DNA of 64,000 nucleotides from Clusia tigrina (lineage: Eukaryota > Arthropoda > Insecta > Diptera > Clusiidae). This document shows positions 39,701 to 52,929 of the stretch, in pieces. Every line of letters starts with the position of its first letter. Within the stretch, counting starts at the first letter, position 1. The DNA lies in contig OV050031.1 of NCBI GenBank assembly GCA_920105625.2, positions 98,709,676 to 98,773,675 of the forward strand, given 5' to 3'. Both the position numbers and the translations under genes were made by a program. The notes beneath the pieces are model-generated. The model was not told the DNA's origin and searched no databases. It saw only the letters and a list, made by a program, of their open reading frames with translations.

Positions 39701-40075
39701 ACAAGAGGCTCGAGTACTTTATTGTTACAAAATTTCAAGGTTTTATGACGCTCCAGTGAAAAGTTACAAGCATTTGTATGTTGCAAACTTTGATAGATGT
39801 AGGACGTACCGTATAGAAGTTAGGGCCATTTGAAGTTTTATCTGTGATTGATTTGGGACTCAAGGGTAGCATAGCTTTGAGCGATAGCTTAAATTGACAA
39901 GAGGCTCGAGTACTTTATTGTTACAAAATTTCAAGGTTTTATGACGCTCCAGTGAAAAGTTACAAGCATTTGTATGTAGCAAAGTTTGATAGGTGTAGGA
40001 CGTACCGTATAGAATTTAGGGCCATTTGAAGTTTTATCAGTGTTTGATTTGGGACTTAAGGGTAGCATAGCTTTG
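36160..40075 (+). repeat. 20-mer HOR (3918 bp), copy one
   Basis: Twenty monomers less two bases, matching 40076-43993. Shared markers are CATTTAAAGTTTT, TTTTATAACGCTCC, GCAAAAAGTTACAAGC followed by TTTTGTATG, GTACCATATAG, GTAGAACGTACC, AGCTTGGAGCG, GCGGCGCGAG and CAAACATTGATAGG. The two missing bases are single deletions in AAGGTTTTTGACG near 38176 and 38959, and both recur in copy two. The start overlaps the end of the 22-mer, so the unit was carved from a pre-existing junction. Confidence 0.85.
38044..39610 (+). repeat. Nested 4-mer duplication (783 bp) inside the 20-mer
   Basis: TTAGGACCATTTG followed by AAGGTTTTTGACG, ATTTGAATGTTG, TTTCATCAG and GATAGCCTAAATTG occurs near 38060 and again 783 bp later, and the pair recurs near 41978 and 42761. 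The 1-bp deletion accounts for 783 rather than 784. Between the two outer copies the monomer near 42497-42610 (CCAGTGAAAAG, GTATAAAAG, TTTGGCATTC) differs from its counterpart near 38579-38690 and resembles the sister 4-mer instead. Confidence 0.75.
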
Positions 40076-43000
40076 AGCAATAGCTTAAATTGACAAGAGG
40101 CTCGAGTACTTTATTGTTACAAAATTTCAAGGTTTTATGACGCTCCAGTGAAAAGTTACAAGCATTTGTATGTTGCAAACTTTGATAGGTGTAGGACGTA
40201 CCGTATAGAAGTTAGGGCCATTTAAAGTTTTATCAGTGTTTGATTTGGGACTTAAGGGTAGCATAGCTTTGAGCAATAGCTTAAATTGACAAGAGGCTCG
40301 AGTGCTTTATTGTTACAAAATTTCAAGGTTTTATGACGCTCCAGTAAAAAGTTACAAGCATTTGTATGTTGCAAACTTTGATAGGTGCAGGACGTACCGT
40401 ATAGAAGTTAGGGCCATTTGAAGTTTTATCAGTGTTTAATTCGGGACTCAAGGGTAGCATAGCTTTGAGCAATAGCTTAAATTGACAAGAGGCTCGAGTA
40501 CTTTATTGTTACAAAATTTCAAGGTTTTATAACGCTCCAGTAAAAAGTTACAAGCATTTATATGTTGCAAACTTTAATAGGTGTAGGACGTACCGTATAG
40601 AAGTTAGGGCCATTTGAAGTTTTATCAGTGATTGATTTGGGACTCAAGGGTAGCATAGCTTTGAGCGATAGCTTAAATTGACACGAGGCTCGAGTACTTT
40701 ATTGTTACAAAATTTCAAGGTTTTATGACGCTCCAGTGAAAAGTTACAAGCATTTGTATGTTGCAAAGTTTAATAGGTGTAGGACGTACCGTATAGAATT
40801 TAGGGCCATTTGAAGTTTTATCAGTGTTTGATTCGGGACTTAAGGGTAGCATAGCTTTGAGCGATAGCTAAAATTGACAAGAGGCTCGAGTACTTTATTG
40901 TTACAAAATTTCAAGGTTTTAGGACGCTCCAGCAAAAAGTTACAAGCTTTTGTATGTTGCAAACTTTGATAAGTGTAGGACGTACCGTATAGAAGTTAGG
41001 GAAATTTGAAGTTTTATCAGTGTTTGATTCGGGACTTAAGGGTAGCATAGCTTTGAGCGATAGCTTAAATTGACAAGAGGCTCGATTACTTTATTGTTAC
41101 AAAATTTCAAGGTTTTATGACGCTCCAATAAAAAGTTACAAGCATTTGTATGTTGCAAACTTTGTTAGGTGTAGGACGTACCATATAGAAGTTAGGGCCA
41201 TTTGAAGTTTTATCAGTGTTTGATTTGGGACTTAAGGATAGCATAGCTTTGAACGATAGCTTAAATTGACAAGAGTCTCGAGTACTTTATTGATACAAAA
41301 TTTCAAGGTTTTATGACGCTCCAGTGAAAAGTTACAAGCATTTATATGTTGCAAACTTTGATAGGTGTAGAACGTACCTTATTGAATTTAGGGCCATTTG
41401 AAGTTTTATCAGTGTTTGATTTGGGCTTCAAGGGTAGCATAGCTTGGAGCGATAGCTTAAATTGACAAGAGGCTCGAGTGCTTTATTGTTAAAAAATTTC
41501 AAGGTTCTATGACGCTCCAGTGAAAAGTTACAAGCATTTATATGTTGCAAACTTTGATAGGTGTAGGACGTACCGTATAGAATTTAGGGCCATTTGAAGT
41601 TTTATCAGTGTTTGATTTGGGACTCAAGGGTAGCATAGCTTTCAGCGATAGCTTAAATTGACAAGCGGCGCGAGTACTTTATTGTTACAAAATTTCAAGG
41701 TTTTATTACGCTCCAGTAAAAAGTTACAAGCATTTTTATGTTGCAAACATTGATAGGTGTAGGACGTACCGTATAGAAGTTAGGGCCATTTGAAGTTTTA
41801 TCAGTGTTTTATTTGGGACTTAAGGGTAGCATAGCTTTGAGCGATAGCTTAAATTGACAAGAGGCTCGAGCACTTTATTGTTACAAAATTTCAAGGTTTT
41901 ATGACGCTCCAGTGAAAAGTTACAAGCATTTGTATGTTGCAAACTTTGATAGGTGTAGGACGTACCGTATAGAAGTTAGGACCATTTGAAGTTTTATCAG
42001 TGTTTGATTTGGGACTCAAGGGTAGCATAGCTTTGAGCGATAGCTTAAATTGACAAGAGGCTCGAGTACTTTATTGTTACAAAATTTCAAGGTTTTTGAC
42101 GCTCCAGTAAAAAGTTACAAGCATTTGTATGTTGCAAACTTTGATAGGTGTAGGACGTACCGTATAGAAGTTAGGGCCATTTGAAGTTTTATCAGTGTTT
42201 GATTTGGGACTTAAGGGTAGCATAGCTTTGAGCGATAGCTTAAATTGACAAGAGGCTCGAGTACTTTATTGTTACAAAATTTCAAGGTTTTATGACGCTC
42301 CAGTAAAAAGTTACAAGCATTTGAATGTTGCAAACTTTGATAGGTGTAGGACGTACCGTATAGAAGTTAGGGCCATTTGAAGTTTCATCAGTGTTTTATT
42401 TGGGATTCAAGGGTAGCATAGCTTTGAGCGATAGCCTAAATTGACAAGAGGCTCGAGTACTTTATTGTTACACAATTTCAAGGTTTTATGACGTTCCAGT
42501 GAAAAGTTACAAGCATTTGTATGTTGCAAACTTTGATAGGTGTAGGACGTACCGTATAAAAGTTAGGGCCATTTGAAGTTTTATCAGTGTTTGATTTGGC
42601 ATTCAAGGGTAGCATAGCTTTGAGTAATAGCTTAAATTGACAAGAGGCTCGAGTACTTTATTGTTACAAAATTTCAAGGTTTTATGACGCTCCAATAAAA
42701 AGTTACAAGCATTCGTATGTTGCAAACTTTGATAGGTGTAGGACGTACCGTATAGAAGTTAGGACCATTTGAAGTTTTATCAGTGTTTGATTTGGGACTC
42801 AAGGGTAGCATAGCTTTGAGCGATAGCTTAAATTGACAAGAGGCTCGAGTACTTTATTGTTACAAAATTTCAAGGTTTTTGACGCTCCAGTAAAAAGTTA
42901 CAAGCATTTGTATGTTGCAAACTTTGATAGGTGTAGGACGTACCGTATAGAAGTTAGGGCCATTTGAAGTTTTATCAGTGTTTGATTTGGGACTTAAGGG

Positions 43001-43993
43001 TAGCATAGCTTTGAGCGATAGCTTAAATTGACAAGAGGCTCGAGTACTTTATTGTTACAAAATTTCAAGGTTTTATGACGCTCGAGTAAAAAGTTACAAG
43101 CATTTGATTGTTGCAAACTTTGATAGGTGTAGGACGTACCGTATAGAAGTTAGGGCCATTTGAAGTTTCATCAGTGTTTTATTTGGGATTCAAGGGTAGC
43201 ATAGCTTTGAGCGATAGCCTAAATTGACAAGAGGCTCGAGTACTTTATTGTTACACAATTTCAAGGTTTTATGACGCTCCAGTGAAAAGTTACAAGCATT
43301 TGTATGTTGCAAACTTTGATAGGTGTAGGACGTACCGTATAAAAGTTAGGGCCATTTGAAGTTTTATCAGTGTTTGATTTGGCATTCAAGGGTAGCATAG
43401 CTTTGAGTAATAGCTTAAATTGACAAGAGGCTCGAGTACTTTATTGTTACAAAATTTCAAGGTTTTATGACGCTCCAATAAAAAGTTACAAGCATTCGTA
43501 TGTTGCAAACTTTGATAGGTGTAGGACGTACCGTATAGAAGTTAGGGCCATTTGAAGTTTTATCAGTGTTTGATTTGGGACTCAAGGGTAGCATAGCTTT
43601 GAGCAATAGCTTAAATTGACAAGAGGCTCGAGTACTTTATTGTTACAAAATTTCAAGGTTTTATGACGCTCCAGTGAAAAGTTACAAGCATTTGTATGTT
43701 GCAAACTTTGATAGATGTAGGACGTACCGTATAGAAGTTAGGGCCATTTGAAGTTTTATCTGTGATTGATTTGGGACTCAAGGGTAGCATAGCTTTGAGC
43801 GATAGCTTAAATTGACAAGAGGCTCGAGTACTTTATTGTTACAAAATTTCAAGGTTTTATGACGCTCCAGTGAAAAGTTACAAGCATTTGTATGTAGCAA
43901 AGTTTGATAGGTGTAGGACGTACCGTATAGAATTTAGGGCCATTTGAAGTTTTATCAGTGTTTGATTTGGGACTTAAGGGTAGCATAGCTTTG
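40076..43993 (+). repeat. 20-mer HOR (3918 bp), copy two
   Basis: Repeats 36160-40075 at 3918 bp; TGATAGATGTAGG at 39791 lies at 43709 in this copy. The match ends where GAGCGATAGCTAAAATTGTC appears near 43994. Private differences include GTTAAAAAATTTC near 41488 and GACGTTCCAG near 42492. Confidence 0.85.
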
Positions 43994-46380
43994 AGCGATA
44001 GCTAAAATTGTCAAGAGGCTCGAGTACTTTATTGTTACAAAATTTCAAGGTTTTAGGACGCTCCAGTAAAAAGTTACAAGCTTTTGTATGTTGCAAACTT
44101 TGATAGGTGTAGGACGTACCGTATAGAAGTTAGGGAAATTTGAAGTTTTATCAGTGTTTGATTCGGGACTTAAGGGTAGCATAGCTTTGAGCGATAGCTT
44201 AAATTGACAAGAGGCTCGATTACTTTATTGTTACAAAATTTCAAGGTTTTATGACGCTCCAATAAAAAGTTACAAGCATTTGTATGTTGCAAACTTTGTT
44301 AGGTGTAGGACGTACCATATAGAAGTTAGGGCCATTTGAAGTTTTATCAGTGTTTGATTTGGGACTTAAGGGTAGCATAGCTTTGAACGATAGCTTAAAT
44401 TGACAAGAGTCTCGAGTACTTTATTGATACAAAATTTCAAGGTTTTATGACGCTCCAGTGAGAAGTTACAAGCATTTATATGTTGCAAACTTTGATAGGT
44501 GTAGAACGTACCGTATTGAATTTAGAGCCATTTGAAGTTTTATCAGTGTTTGATTTGGGATTCAAGGGTAGCATAGCTTTGAGCGATAGCTTAAATTGAC
44601 AAGAGGCTCGAGTGCTTTATTGTTACAAAATTTCAAGGTTCTATGACGCTCCAGTGAAAAGTTACAAGCATTTATATGTTGCAAACTTTGATAGGTGTAG
44701 GACGTACCGTATAGAATTTAGGGCCATTTGAAGTTTTATCAGTGTTTGATTTGGGACTCAAGGGTAGCATAGCTTTGAGCGATAGCTTAAATTGACAAGC
44801 GGCGCGAGTACTTTATTGTTACAAAATTTCAAGGTTTTATTACGCTCCAGTAAAAAGTTACAAGCATTTTTATGTTGCAAACATTGATAGGTGTAGGACG
44901 TACCGTATAGAAGTTAGGGCCATTTGAAGTTTTATCAGTGTTTTATTTGGGATTCAAGGGTAGCATAGCTTTGAGCGATAGCTTAAATTGACAAGAGGCT
45001 CGAGTACTTTATTGTTACAAAATTTCAAGGTTTTTGACGCTCCAGTAAAAAGTTACAAGCATTTGTATGTTGCAAACTTTGATAAGTGTAGGACGTACCG
45101 TATAGAAGTTAGGGCCATTTGAAGTTTTATCAGTGTTTGATTTGGGACTTAAGGGTAGCATAGCTTTGAGCGATAGCTTAAATTGACAAGAGGCTCGAGT
45201 ACTTTATTGTTACAAAATTTCAAGGTTTTATGACGCTCCAGTAAAAAGTTACAAGCATTTGAATGTTGCAAACTTTGATAGGTGTAGGACGTACCGTATA
45301 GAATTTAGGGCCATTTGAAGTTTCATCAGTGTTTTATTTGGGATTCAAGGGTAGCATAGCTTTGAGCGATAGCTTAAATTGACAAGAGGCTCGAGTACTT
45401 TATTGTTACAAAATTTCAAGGTTTTATGACGCTCCAGTGAAAAGTTACAAGCATTTGTATGTTGCAAACTTTGATAGGTGTAGGACGTACCGTATAAAAG
45501 TTAGGGCCATTTGAAGTTTTATCTGTGTTTGATTTGGCATTCAAAGGTAGCATAGCTTTGAGCAATAGCTTAAATTGACAAGAGGCTCGAGTACTTTATT
45601 GTTACAAAATTTCAAGGTTTTATGACGCTCCAATAAAAAGTTACAAGCATTTGTATGTTGCAAACTTTGATAGGTGTAGGACGTACCGTATAGAAGTTAG
45701 GGCCATTTGAAGTTTTATCAGTGTTTGATTTGGGACTCAAGGGTAGCATAGCTTTGAGCAATAGCTTAAATTGACAAGAGGCTCGAGTACTTTATTGTTA
45801 CAAAATTTCAAGGTTTTATGACGCTCCAGTGAAAAGTTACAAGCATTTGTATGTTGCAAACTTTGATAGATGTAGGACGTACCGTATAAAAGTTAGGGCC
45901 ATTTGAAGTTTTAGCAGTGTTTGATTTGGGACTTAAGGGTAGCATAGCTTTGAGCGATCGCTTCAATTGACTAGAGGCACGAGTGCTTTATTGTTACAAA
46001 ATTTCAAGGTTTTATGACGCTCCAGTAAAAAGTTACAAGCATTTATATGTTGCAAACTTTGATAGGTGTAGGACGTACCGTATTGAATTTAGGGCCATTT
46101 GAAGTTTTATCAGTGTTTGATTTGGGATTCAAGGGTAGCATAGCTTTGAGCGATAGCTTAAATTGACAAGCGGCTCGAGTACTTTATTGTTACAAAATTT
46201 CAAGGTTTTATGACGCTCCAGTGAAAAGCTACAAGCATTTGTATGTTGCAAACTTTGATAGGTGTAGGACCTACCGTATAGAATTTAGGGCCATTTGAAG
46301 TTTTATCAGTGTTTGATTTAGGACTTAAGGGTAGCATAGCTTTGAGCGATAGCTTAAATTGACAAGCGGCTCGAGTACTT
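43994..46380 (+). repeat. Partial third 20-mer copy and diverged monomers
   Basis: Bases 44000-45000 again run through TAGGGAAATTTG, GTACCATATAG, GTAGAACGTACC, GCGGCGCGAG and CAAACATTGATAGG, matching about 40870-41830 at 3134 bp (sixteen monomers minus two bases). After 45030 the order departs, with another AAGGTTTTTGACG deletion unit and then a strongly variant monomer near 45930-46000 (TTTTAGCAGTG, GCGATCGCTTCAATTGACTAG). No gene is seen. Confidence 0.65.
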
Positions 46381-49300
46381 TATTGTTACAAAATTTCAAG
46401 GTTTTATGACGCTCCAGTAAAAAGTTACAAGCATTTATATGTTGCAAACTTTGATAGGTGTAGGACGTACCGTATAGAAGTTAGGGCCATTTGAAGTTTT
46501 ATCAGTGTTTGATTCGGGACTTAAGGGTATCATAGCTTTGGGCGATAGCTTAAACTGACAAGAGGCTCGAGTACTTTATTGTTACAAAATTTCAGGGTTT
46601 TATAACGCTCCAGTAAAAAGTTACAAGCATTTGTATGTTGCAAACTTTGATAGGTGTAGGACATACTGTATAGAAGTTAGGGCCATTTGAAGTTTTCTCA
46701 GTGTTTGATTTGGGACTCAAGGGTAGCATAGCTTTGAGCGATAGCTTAAATTGACAAGAGGCTCGAGTGCTTTATTGTTACAAAATTTCATGGTTTTATG
46801 ACGCTCCAGTAAAAAGTTACAAGCATTCATATGTTGCAAACTTTGATAGGTGTAGGACGTACCGTACAGAAGTTAGGGCCATTTGAAGTTTTATCAGTGT
46901 TTGATTTGGGACTCAAGGGTAGCATAGCTTTGAGCGATAGCTTAAATTGACAAGAGGCTCGAGTACTTTATTGTTACAAAATTTCAAGGTTTTATGACGC
47001 TCCAGTAAAAAGTTACAAGCATTTGTATGTTGCAAACTTTGATAGGTGTAGCACGAACCGTATAGAAGTTAGGGCCATTTGAAGTTTTATCAGTGATTGA
47101 TTTGGGACTTAAGGGTAGCATAGCTTTGAGCGATAGCTTAAATTGACAAGCGCCTCGAGTACTTTATTGTTACAAAATTTCAAGGTTTTATGACGCTCCA
47201 GTGAAAAGTTACAAGCATTTGTATGTTGCAAACTTTGATAGGTGTAGGACGTACCGTATAGAAGTTAGGGCCATTTGAAGTTTTATCAGTGATTGATTTG
47301 GGATTCAAGGGTAGCATAGCTTTGGCCGATAGCTTCAATTGACAAGAGGCTCGAGTACTTTATTGTTACAAAATTTCTAGGTTTTATGACGCTCCAATAA
47401 AAAGTTACAAGCATTTATATGTTGCAAACTTTGATAGGTGTAGGACATACCGTATAGAAGATAGGGCCATTTGAAGTTTTATCAGTGTTTGATTTGGCAT
47501 TCAAGGGTAGCATAGCTTTGAGCAATAGCTTAAATTGACAAGAGGCTCGAGTACTTTATTGTTACAAAATTTCAAGGTTTTATGACGCTCCAATAAAAAG
47601 TTACAAGCATTTGTATGTTGCAAACTTTGATAGGTGTAGGACGTACCGTATAAAGTTAGGGCCATTTGAAGTTTTATCAGTGTTTGATTTGGGACTCAAG
47701 GGTAGCATAGCTTTGAGCAAAAGCTTAAATTGACAAGAGGCTCGAGTACTTTATTGTTACAAAATTTCAAGGTTTTATGACGCTCCAGTGAAAAGTTACA
47801 AGCATTTATATGTTGCAAACTTTGATAGGTGTAGGACGTACCGTATAGAATTTAGGGCCATTTGAAGTTTTATCAGTGTTTGATTTAGGACTCAAGGGTA
47901 GCATAGCTTTGAGCGATAGCTTAAATTGACAAGAGGCTCGTGTACTTTATTGTTACAAAATTTCAAGGTTTTATGACGCTCCAGTAAAAAGTTACAAGCA
48001 TTTGTATGTTGCAAACTTTGATAGGTGTAGGACGTACCGTATAGAATTTAGGGCCATTTGAAGTTTTATCAGTGTTTGATTTAGGACTCAAGGGTAGCAT
48101 AGCTTTGAGCGATAGCTTAAATTGACAAGAGGCTCGTGTACTTTATTGTTACAAAATTTCAAGGTTTTATGACGCTCCAGTAAAAAGTTACAAGCATTTG
48201 TATGTTGCAAACTTTGATAGGTGTAGGACGTACCGTATAGAAGTTAGGGAAATTTGAAGTTTTATCAGTGTTTGATTCGGGACTTAAGGGTAGCATAGCT
48301 TTGAGCGATAGCTTAAATTGACAAGAGGCTCGATTACTTTATTGTTACAAAATTTCAAGGTTTTATGACGCTCCAATAAAAAGTTACAAGCATTTGTATG
48401 TTGCAAACTTTGTTAGGTGTAGGACGTACCATATAGAAGTTAGGGCCATTTGAAGTTTTATCAGTGTTTGATTTGGGTCTTAAGGGTAGCATAGCTTTGA
48501 ACGATAGCTTAAATTGACAAGAGACTCGAGTACTTTATTGATAAAAATTTCAAGGTTTTATGACGCTCCAGTGAAAAGTTACAAGCATTTATATGTTGCA
48601 AACTTTGATAGGTGTAGGACGTACCGTATTGAAGTTAGGGCCATTTGAAGTTTTATCAGTGTTTGATTTGGGATTCAAGGGTAGCATAGCTTTGAGCGAT
48701 AGCTTAAATTGACAAGAGGCTCGAGTGCTTTATTGTTACAAAATTTCAAGGTTTTATGACGCTCCAGTGAAAAGTTACAAGCATTTATATGTTGCAAACT
48801 TTGATAGGTGTAGGACGTACCGTATAGAATTTAGGGCCATGTGAAGTTTTATCAGTGTTTGATTTGGGACTCAAGGGTAGCATAGCTTTGAGCGATAGCT
48901 TAAATTGACAAGCGGCGCGAGTACTTTATTGTTACAAAATTTCAAGGTTTTATGACGCTCCAGTAAAAAGTTACAAGCATTTGTATGTTGCAAACTTTGA
49001 TAGGTGTAGGACGTACCGTATAGAAGTTAGGGCCATTTGAAGTTTTATCAGTGTTTGATTCGGGACTTAAGGGTATCATAGCTTTGGGCGATAGCTTAAA
49101 CTGACAAGAGGCTCGAGTACTTTATTGTTACAAAATTTCAGGGTTTTATAACGCTCCAGTAAAAAGTTACAAGCATTTGTATGTTGCAAACTTTGATAGG
49201 TGTAGGACATACTGTATAGAAGTTAGGGCCATTTGAAGTTTTCTCTGTGTTTGATTTGGGACTCAAGGGTAGCATAGCTTTGAGCGATAGCTTAAATTGA

Positions 49301-49500
49301 CAAGAGGCTCGAGTGCTTTATTGTTACAAAATTTCATGGTTTTATGACGCTCCAGTAAAAAGTTACAAGCATTCATATGTTGCAAACTTTGATAGGTGTA
49401 GGACGTACCGTACAGAAGTTAGGGCCATTTGAAGTTTTATCAGTGTTTGATTTGGGACTCAAGGGTAGCATAGCTTTGAGCGATAGCTTAAATTGACAAG
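46380..49500 (+). repeat. 13-mer relationship (2546 bp)
   Basis: Bases about 46380-46950 match about 48926-49496 at 2546 bp, thirteen monomers minus two bases. Shared variants are AAGGGTATCATAGC, TTAAACTGACAAG, TTTTATAACGC, AGTTTTCTC and GCATTCATATG. The missing two bases are private deletions at GTATAAAGTTAGG near 47651 and TTGATAAAAATTTC near 48541. Only about three monomers are shared, so this may be one end of a longer exchange. Confidence 0.65.
47830..48221 (+). repeat. Single-monomer tandem doubling
   Basis: Two adjacent monomers share the otherwise rare pair TTTAGGACTCAAGG and GGCTCGTGTACT at exactly one monomer spacing (47884 and 48080 for the first motif). The second motif destroys the XhoI site in both. 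This is the simplest exchange step, offset by one unit. Confidence 0.7.
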
Positions 49501-49529
49501 CGGCGCGAGTACTTTATTGTTACAAAATG

Positions 49530-52150
49530 TCAAGGTTTTATGACGCTCCAATAAAAAGTTACAAGCATTTGTATGTTGCAAACTTTGATAGATGTAGGAC
49601 GTACCGTATAGAAGTTAGGGCCATTTGAAGTTTTATCAGTGTTTTATTTGGGACTTAAGGGTAGCATAGCTTTGAGCGATAGCTTAAATTGACAAGAGGC
49701 TCGAGCACTTTATTGTTACAAAATTTCAAGGTTTTATGACGCTCCAGTGAAAAGTTACAAGCATTTGTATGTTGCAAACTTTGATAGGTGTAGGACGTAC
49801 CGTATAGAAGTTAGGACCATTTGAAGTTTTATCAGTATTTGATTTGGGACTCAAGGGTAGCATAGCTTTGAGCGATAGCTTAAATTGACAAGAGGCTCGA
49901 GTACTTTATTGTTACAAAATTTCAAGGTTTTATTACGCTCCAGTAAAAAGTTACAACCATTTATATGTTGCAAACTTTGATAGGTGTAGGACGTACCGTA
50001 TAGAATTTAGGGCCATTTGAAGTTTTATCAGTGTTTGATTTGGGACTCAAGGGTAGCATAGCTTTGAGCGATAGCTTAAATTGACAAGAGGCTCGAGTAC
50101 TTTATAGTTACAAAATTTCAAGGTTTTATGACGCTCCAGTAAAAAGTTACAAGCATTTGTATGTTGCAAACTTTGATAGGTGTAGGACGTACTGTATAGA
50201 AGTTAGGGCCATTTGAAGTTTTATCAGTGTTGGATTTGGGACTCAAGGGTAGCATAGCTTCGAGCGATAGCTTAAATTGACAAGAGGCTCCAGTGCTTTA
50301 TTGTTACAAAATTTCAAGGTTTTATGACGCTCCAGTAAAAATTTACAAGCATTTATATGTTGCAAACTTTGATAGGTGTAGGACGTACCGTATAGAAGTT
50401 AGGGCCATTTGAAGTTTTATCAGTGATTGATTTGGGACTCAAAGGTAGCATAGCTTTGAGCGATAGCTTAAATTGACAAGAGGCTCGAGTACTTTATTGT
50501 TACAAAATTTCAAGATTTTATGACGCTCCAGTGAAAAGTTACAAGCATTTGTATGTTGCAAAGTTTGATAGGTGTAGGACGTACCGTATAGAATTTAGGG
50601 CCATTTGAAGTTTTATCAGTGTTTGATTTGGGACTTAAGGGTAGCATAGCTTTGAGCGATAGCTAAAATTGACAAGAGGCTCGAGTACTTTATTGTTACA
50701 AAATTTCAAGGTTTTAGGACGCTCCAGTAAAAAGTTACAAGCGTTTGTATGTTCCAAACTTTGATAGGTGTAGGACGTACCGTATAGAAGTTAGGGAAAT
50801 TTGAAGTTTTATCAGTGTTTGATTCGGGACTTAAGGGTAGCATAGCTTTGAGCGATAGCTTAAATTGACAAGAGGCTCGATTACTTTATTGTTACAAAAT
50901 TTCAAGGTTTTATGACGCTCCAATAAAAAGTTACAAGCATTTGTATGTTGCAAACTTTGTTAGGTGTAGGACGTACCATATAGAAGTTAGGGCCATTTGA
51001 AGTTTTATCAGTGTTTGATTTGGGACTTAAGGGTAGAATAGCTTTGAACGATAGCTTAAATTGACAAGAGACTCGAGTACTTTATTGATAAAAATTTCAA
51101 GGTTTTATGACGCTCCAGTGAAAAGTTACAAGCATTTATATGTTGCAAACTTTGATAGGTGTAGGACGTACCGTATTGAAGTTAGGGCCATTTGAAGTTT
51201 TATCAGTGTTTGATTTGGGATTCAAGGGTAGCATAGCTTTGAGCGATAGCTTAAATTGACAAGAGGCTCGAGTGCTTTATTGTTACAAAATTTCAAGGTT
51301 TTATGACGCTCCAATAAAAAGTTACAAGCATTTGTATGTTGCAAACTTTGATAGATGTAGGACGTACCGTATAGAAGTTAGGGCCATTTGAAGTTTTATC
51401 AGTGTTTTATTTGGGACTTAAGGGTAGCATAGCTTTGAGCGATAGCTTAAATTGACAAGAGGCTCGAGCACTTTATTGTTACAAAATTTCAAGGTTTTAT
51501 GACGCTCCAGTGAAAAGTTACAAGCATTTGTATGTTGCAAACTTTGATAGGTGTAGGACGTACCGTATAGAAGTTAGGACCATTTGAAGTTTTATCAGTG
51601 TTTGATTTGGGACTCAAGGGTAGCATAGCTTTGAGCGATAGCTTAAATTGACAAGAGGCTCGAGTACTTTATTGTTACAAAATTTCAAGGTTTTATTACG
51701 CTCCAGTAAAAAGTTACAACCATTTATATGTTGCAAACTTTGATAGGTGTAGGACGTACCGTATAGAATTTAGGGCCATTTGAAGTTTTATCAGTGTTTG
51801 ATTTGGGACTCAAGGGTAGCATAGCTTTGAGCGATAGCTTAAATTGACAAGAGGCTCGAGTACTTTATTGTTACAAAATTTCAAGGTTTTATGACGCTCC
51901 AGTAAAAAGTTACAAGCATTTGTATGTTGCAAACTTTGATAGGTGTAGGACGTACTGTATAGAAGTTAGGGCCATTTGAAGTTTTATCAGTGTTGGATTT
52001 GGGACTCAAGGGTAGCATAGCTTCGAGCGATAGCTTAAATTGACAAGAGGCTCGAGTGCTTTATTGTTACAAAATTTCAAGGTTTTATGACGCTCCAGTA
52101 AAAAGTTACAAGCATTTATATGTTGCAAACTTTGATAGGTGTAGGACGTA
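49530..52150 (+). repeat. 9-mer HOR (1763 bp), one and a half copies
   Basis: Bases 49530-50390 match 51293-52150 at 1763 bp. Shared variants are TTTGATAGATGTAGG, TTAGGACCATTTG, TTACAACCATTTATATG, GTACTGTATAG and GTGTTGGATTTGGG with GCTTCGAGCG. The unit is nine monomers minus the base missing in TTGATAAAAATTTC near 51087. The second copy stops near 52150, where TACAGAAGTTAGGGAAA begins. Confidence 0.75.
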
Positions 52151-52429
52151 CCGTACAGAAGTTAGGGAAATTTGAAGTTTTATCAGTGTTTGATTCGGGA
52201 CTTAAGGGTAGCATAGCTTTGAGCGATAGCTTAAATTGACAAGAGGCTCGATTACTTTATTGTTACAAAATTTCAAGGTTTTATGACGCTCCAATAAAAA
52301 GTTACAAGCATTTGTATGTTGCAAACTTTGTTAGGTGTAGGACGTACCGTATAGAAGTTAGGGCCATTTGAAGTTTTATCAGTGTTTGATTTGGGACTTA
52401 AGGGTAGCATAGCTTTGAACGATAGCTTA

Positions 52430-52825
52430 AATTGACAAGAGACTCGAGTACTTTATTGATAAAAATTTCAAGGTTTTATGACGCTCCAGTGAAAAGTTAC
52501 AAGCATTTATATGTTGCAAACTTTGATAGGTGTAGGACGTACCGTATTGAAGTTAGGGCCATTTGAAGTTTTATCAGTGTTTGATTTGGGACTTAAGGGA
52601 AGCATAGCTTTGAACGATAGCTTAAATTGACAAGAGACTCGAGTACTTTATTGATAAAAATTTCAAGGTTTTATGACGCTCCAGTGAAAAGTTACAAGCA
52701 TTTATATGTTGCAAACTTTGATAGGTGTAGGACGTACCGTATTGAAGTTAGGGCCATTTGAAGTTTTATCAGTGTTTGATTTGGGAGTTAAGGGTAGCAT
52801 AGCTTTGAGCGATAGCTTAAATTGA
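52430..52825 (+). repeat. Doubled 195-bp monomer
   Basis: Two consecutive units carry GACAAGAGACTCGAG and the shortened TTGATAAAAATTTCAAGG at 195-bp spacing (near 52434 and 52629). The same deletion is found near 48541 and 51087, so these four units share descent. The second unit is distinguished upstream by AAGGGAAGCATAG near 52595. Confidence 0.75.
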
Positions 52826-52929
52826 CAAGAGGCTCGAGTGCTTTATTGTAACAAAATTTCAAGGTTTTATGACGCTCCAGTGAAAAGTTACAAGCATTTA
52901 TATGTTGCAAACTTTGAAAGGTGTAGGAC

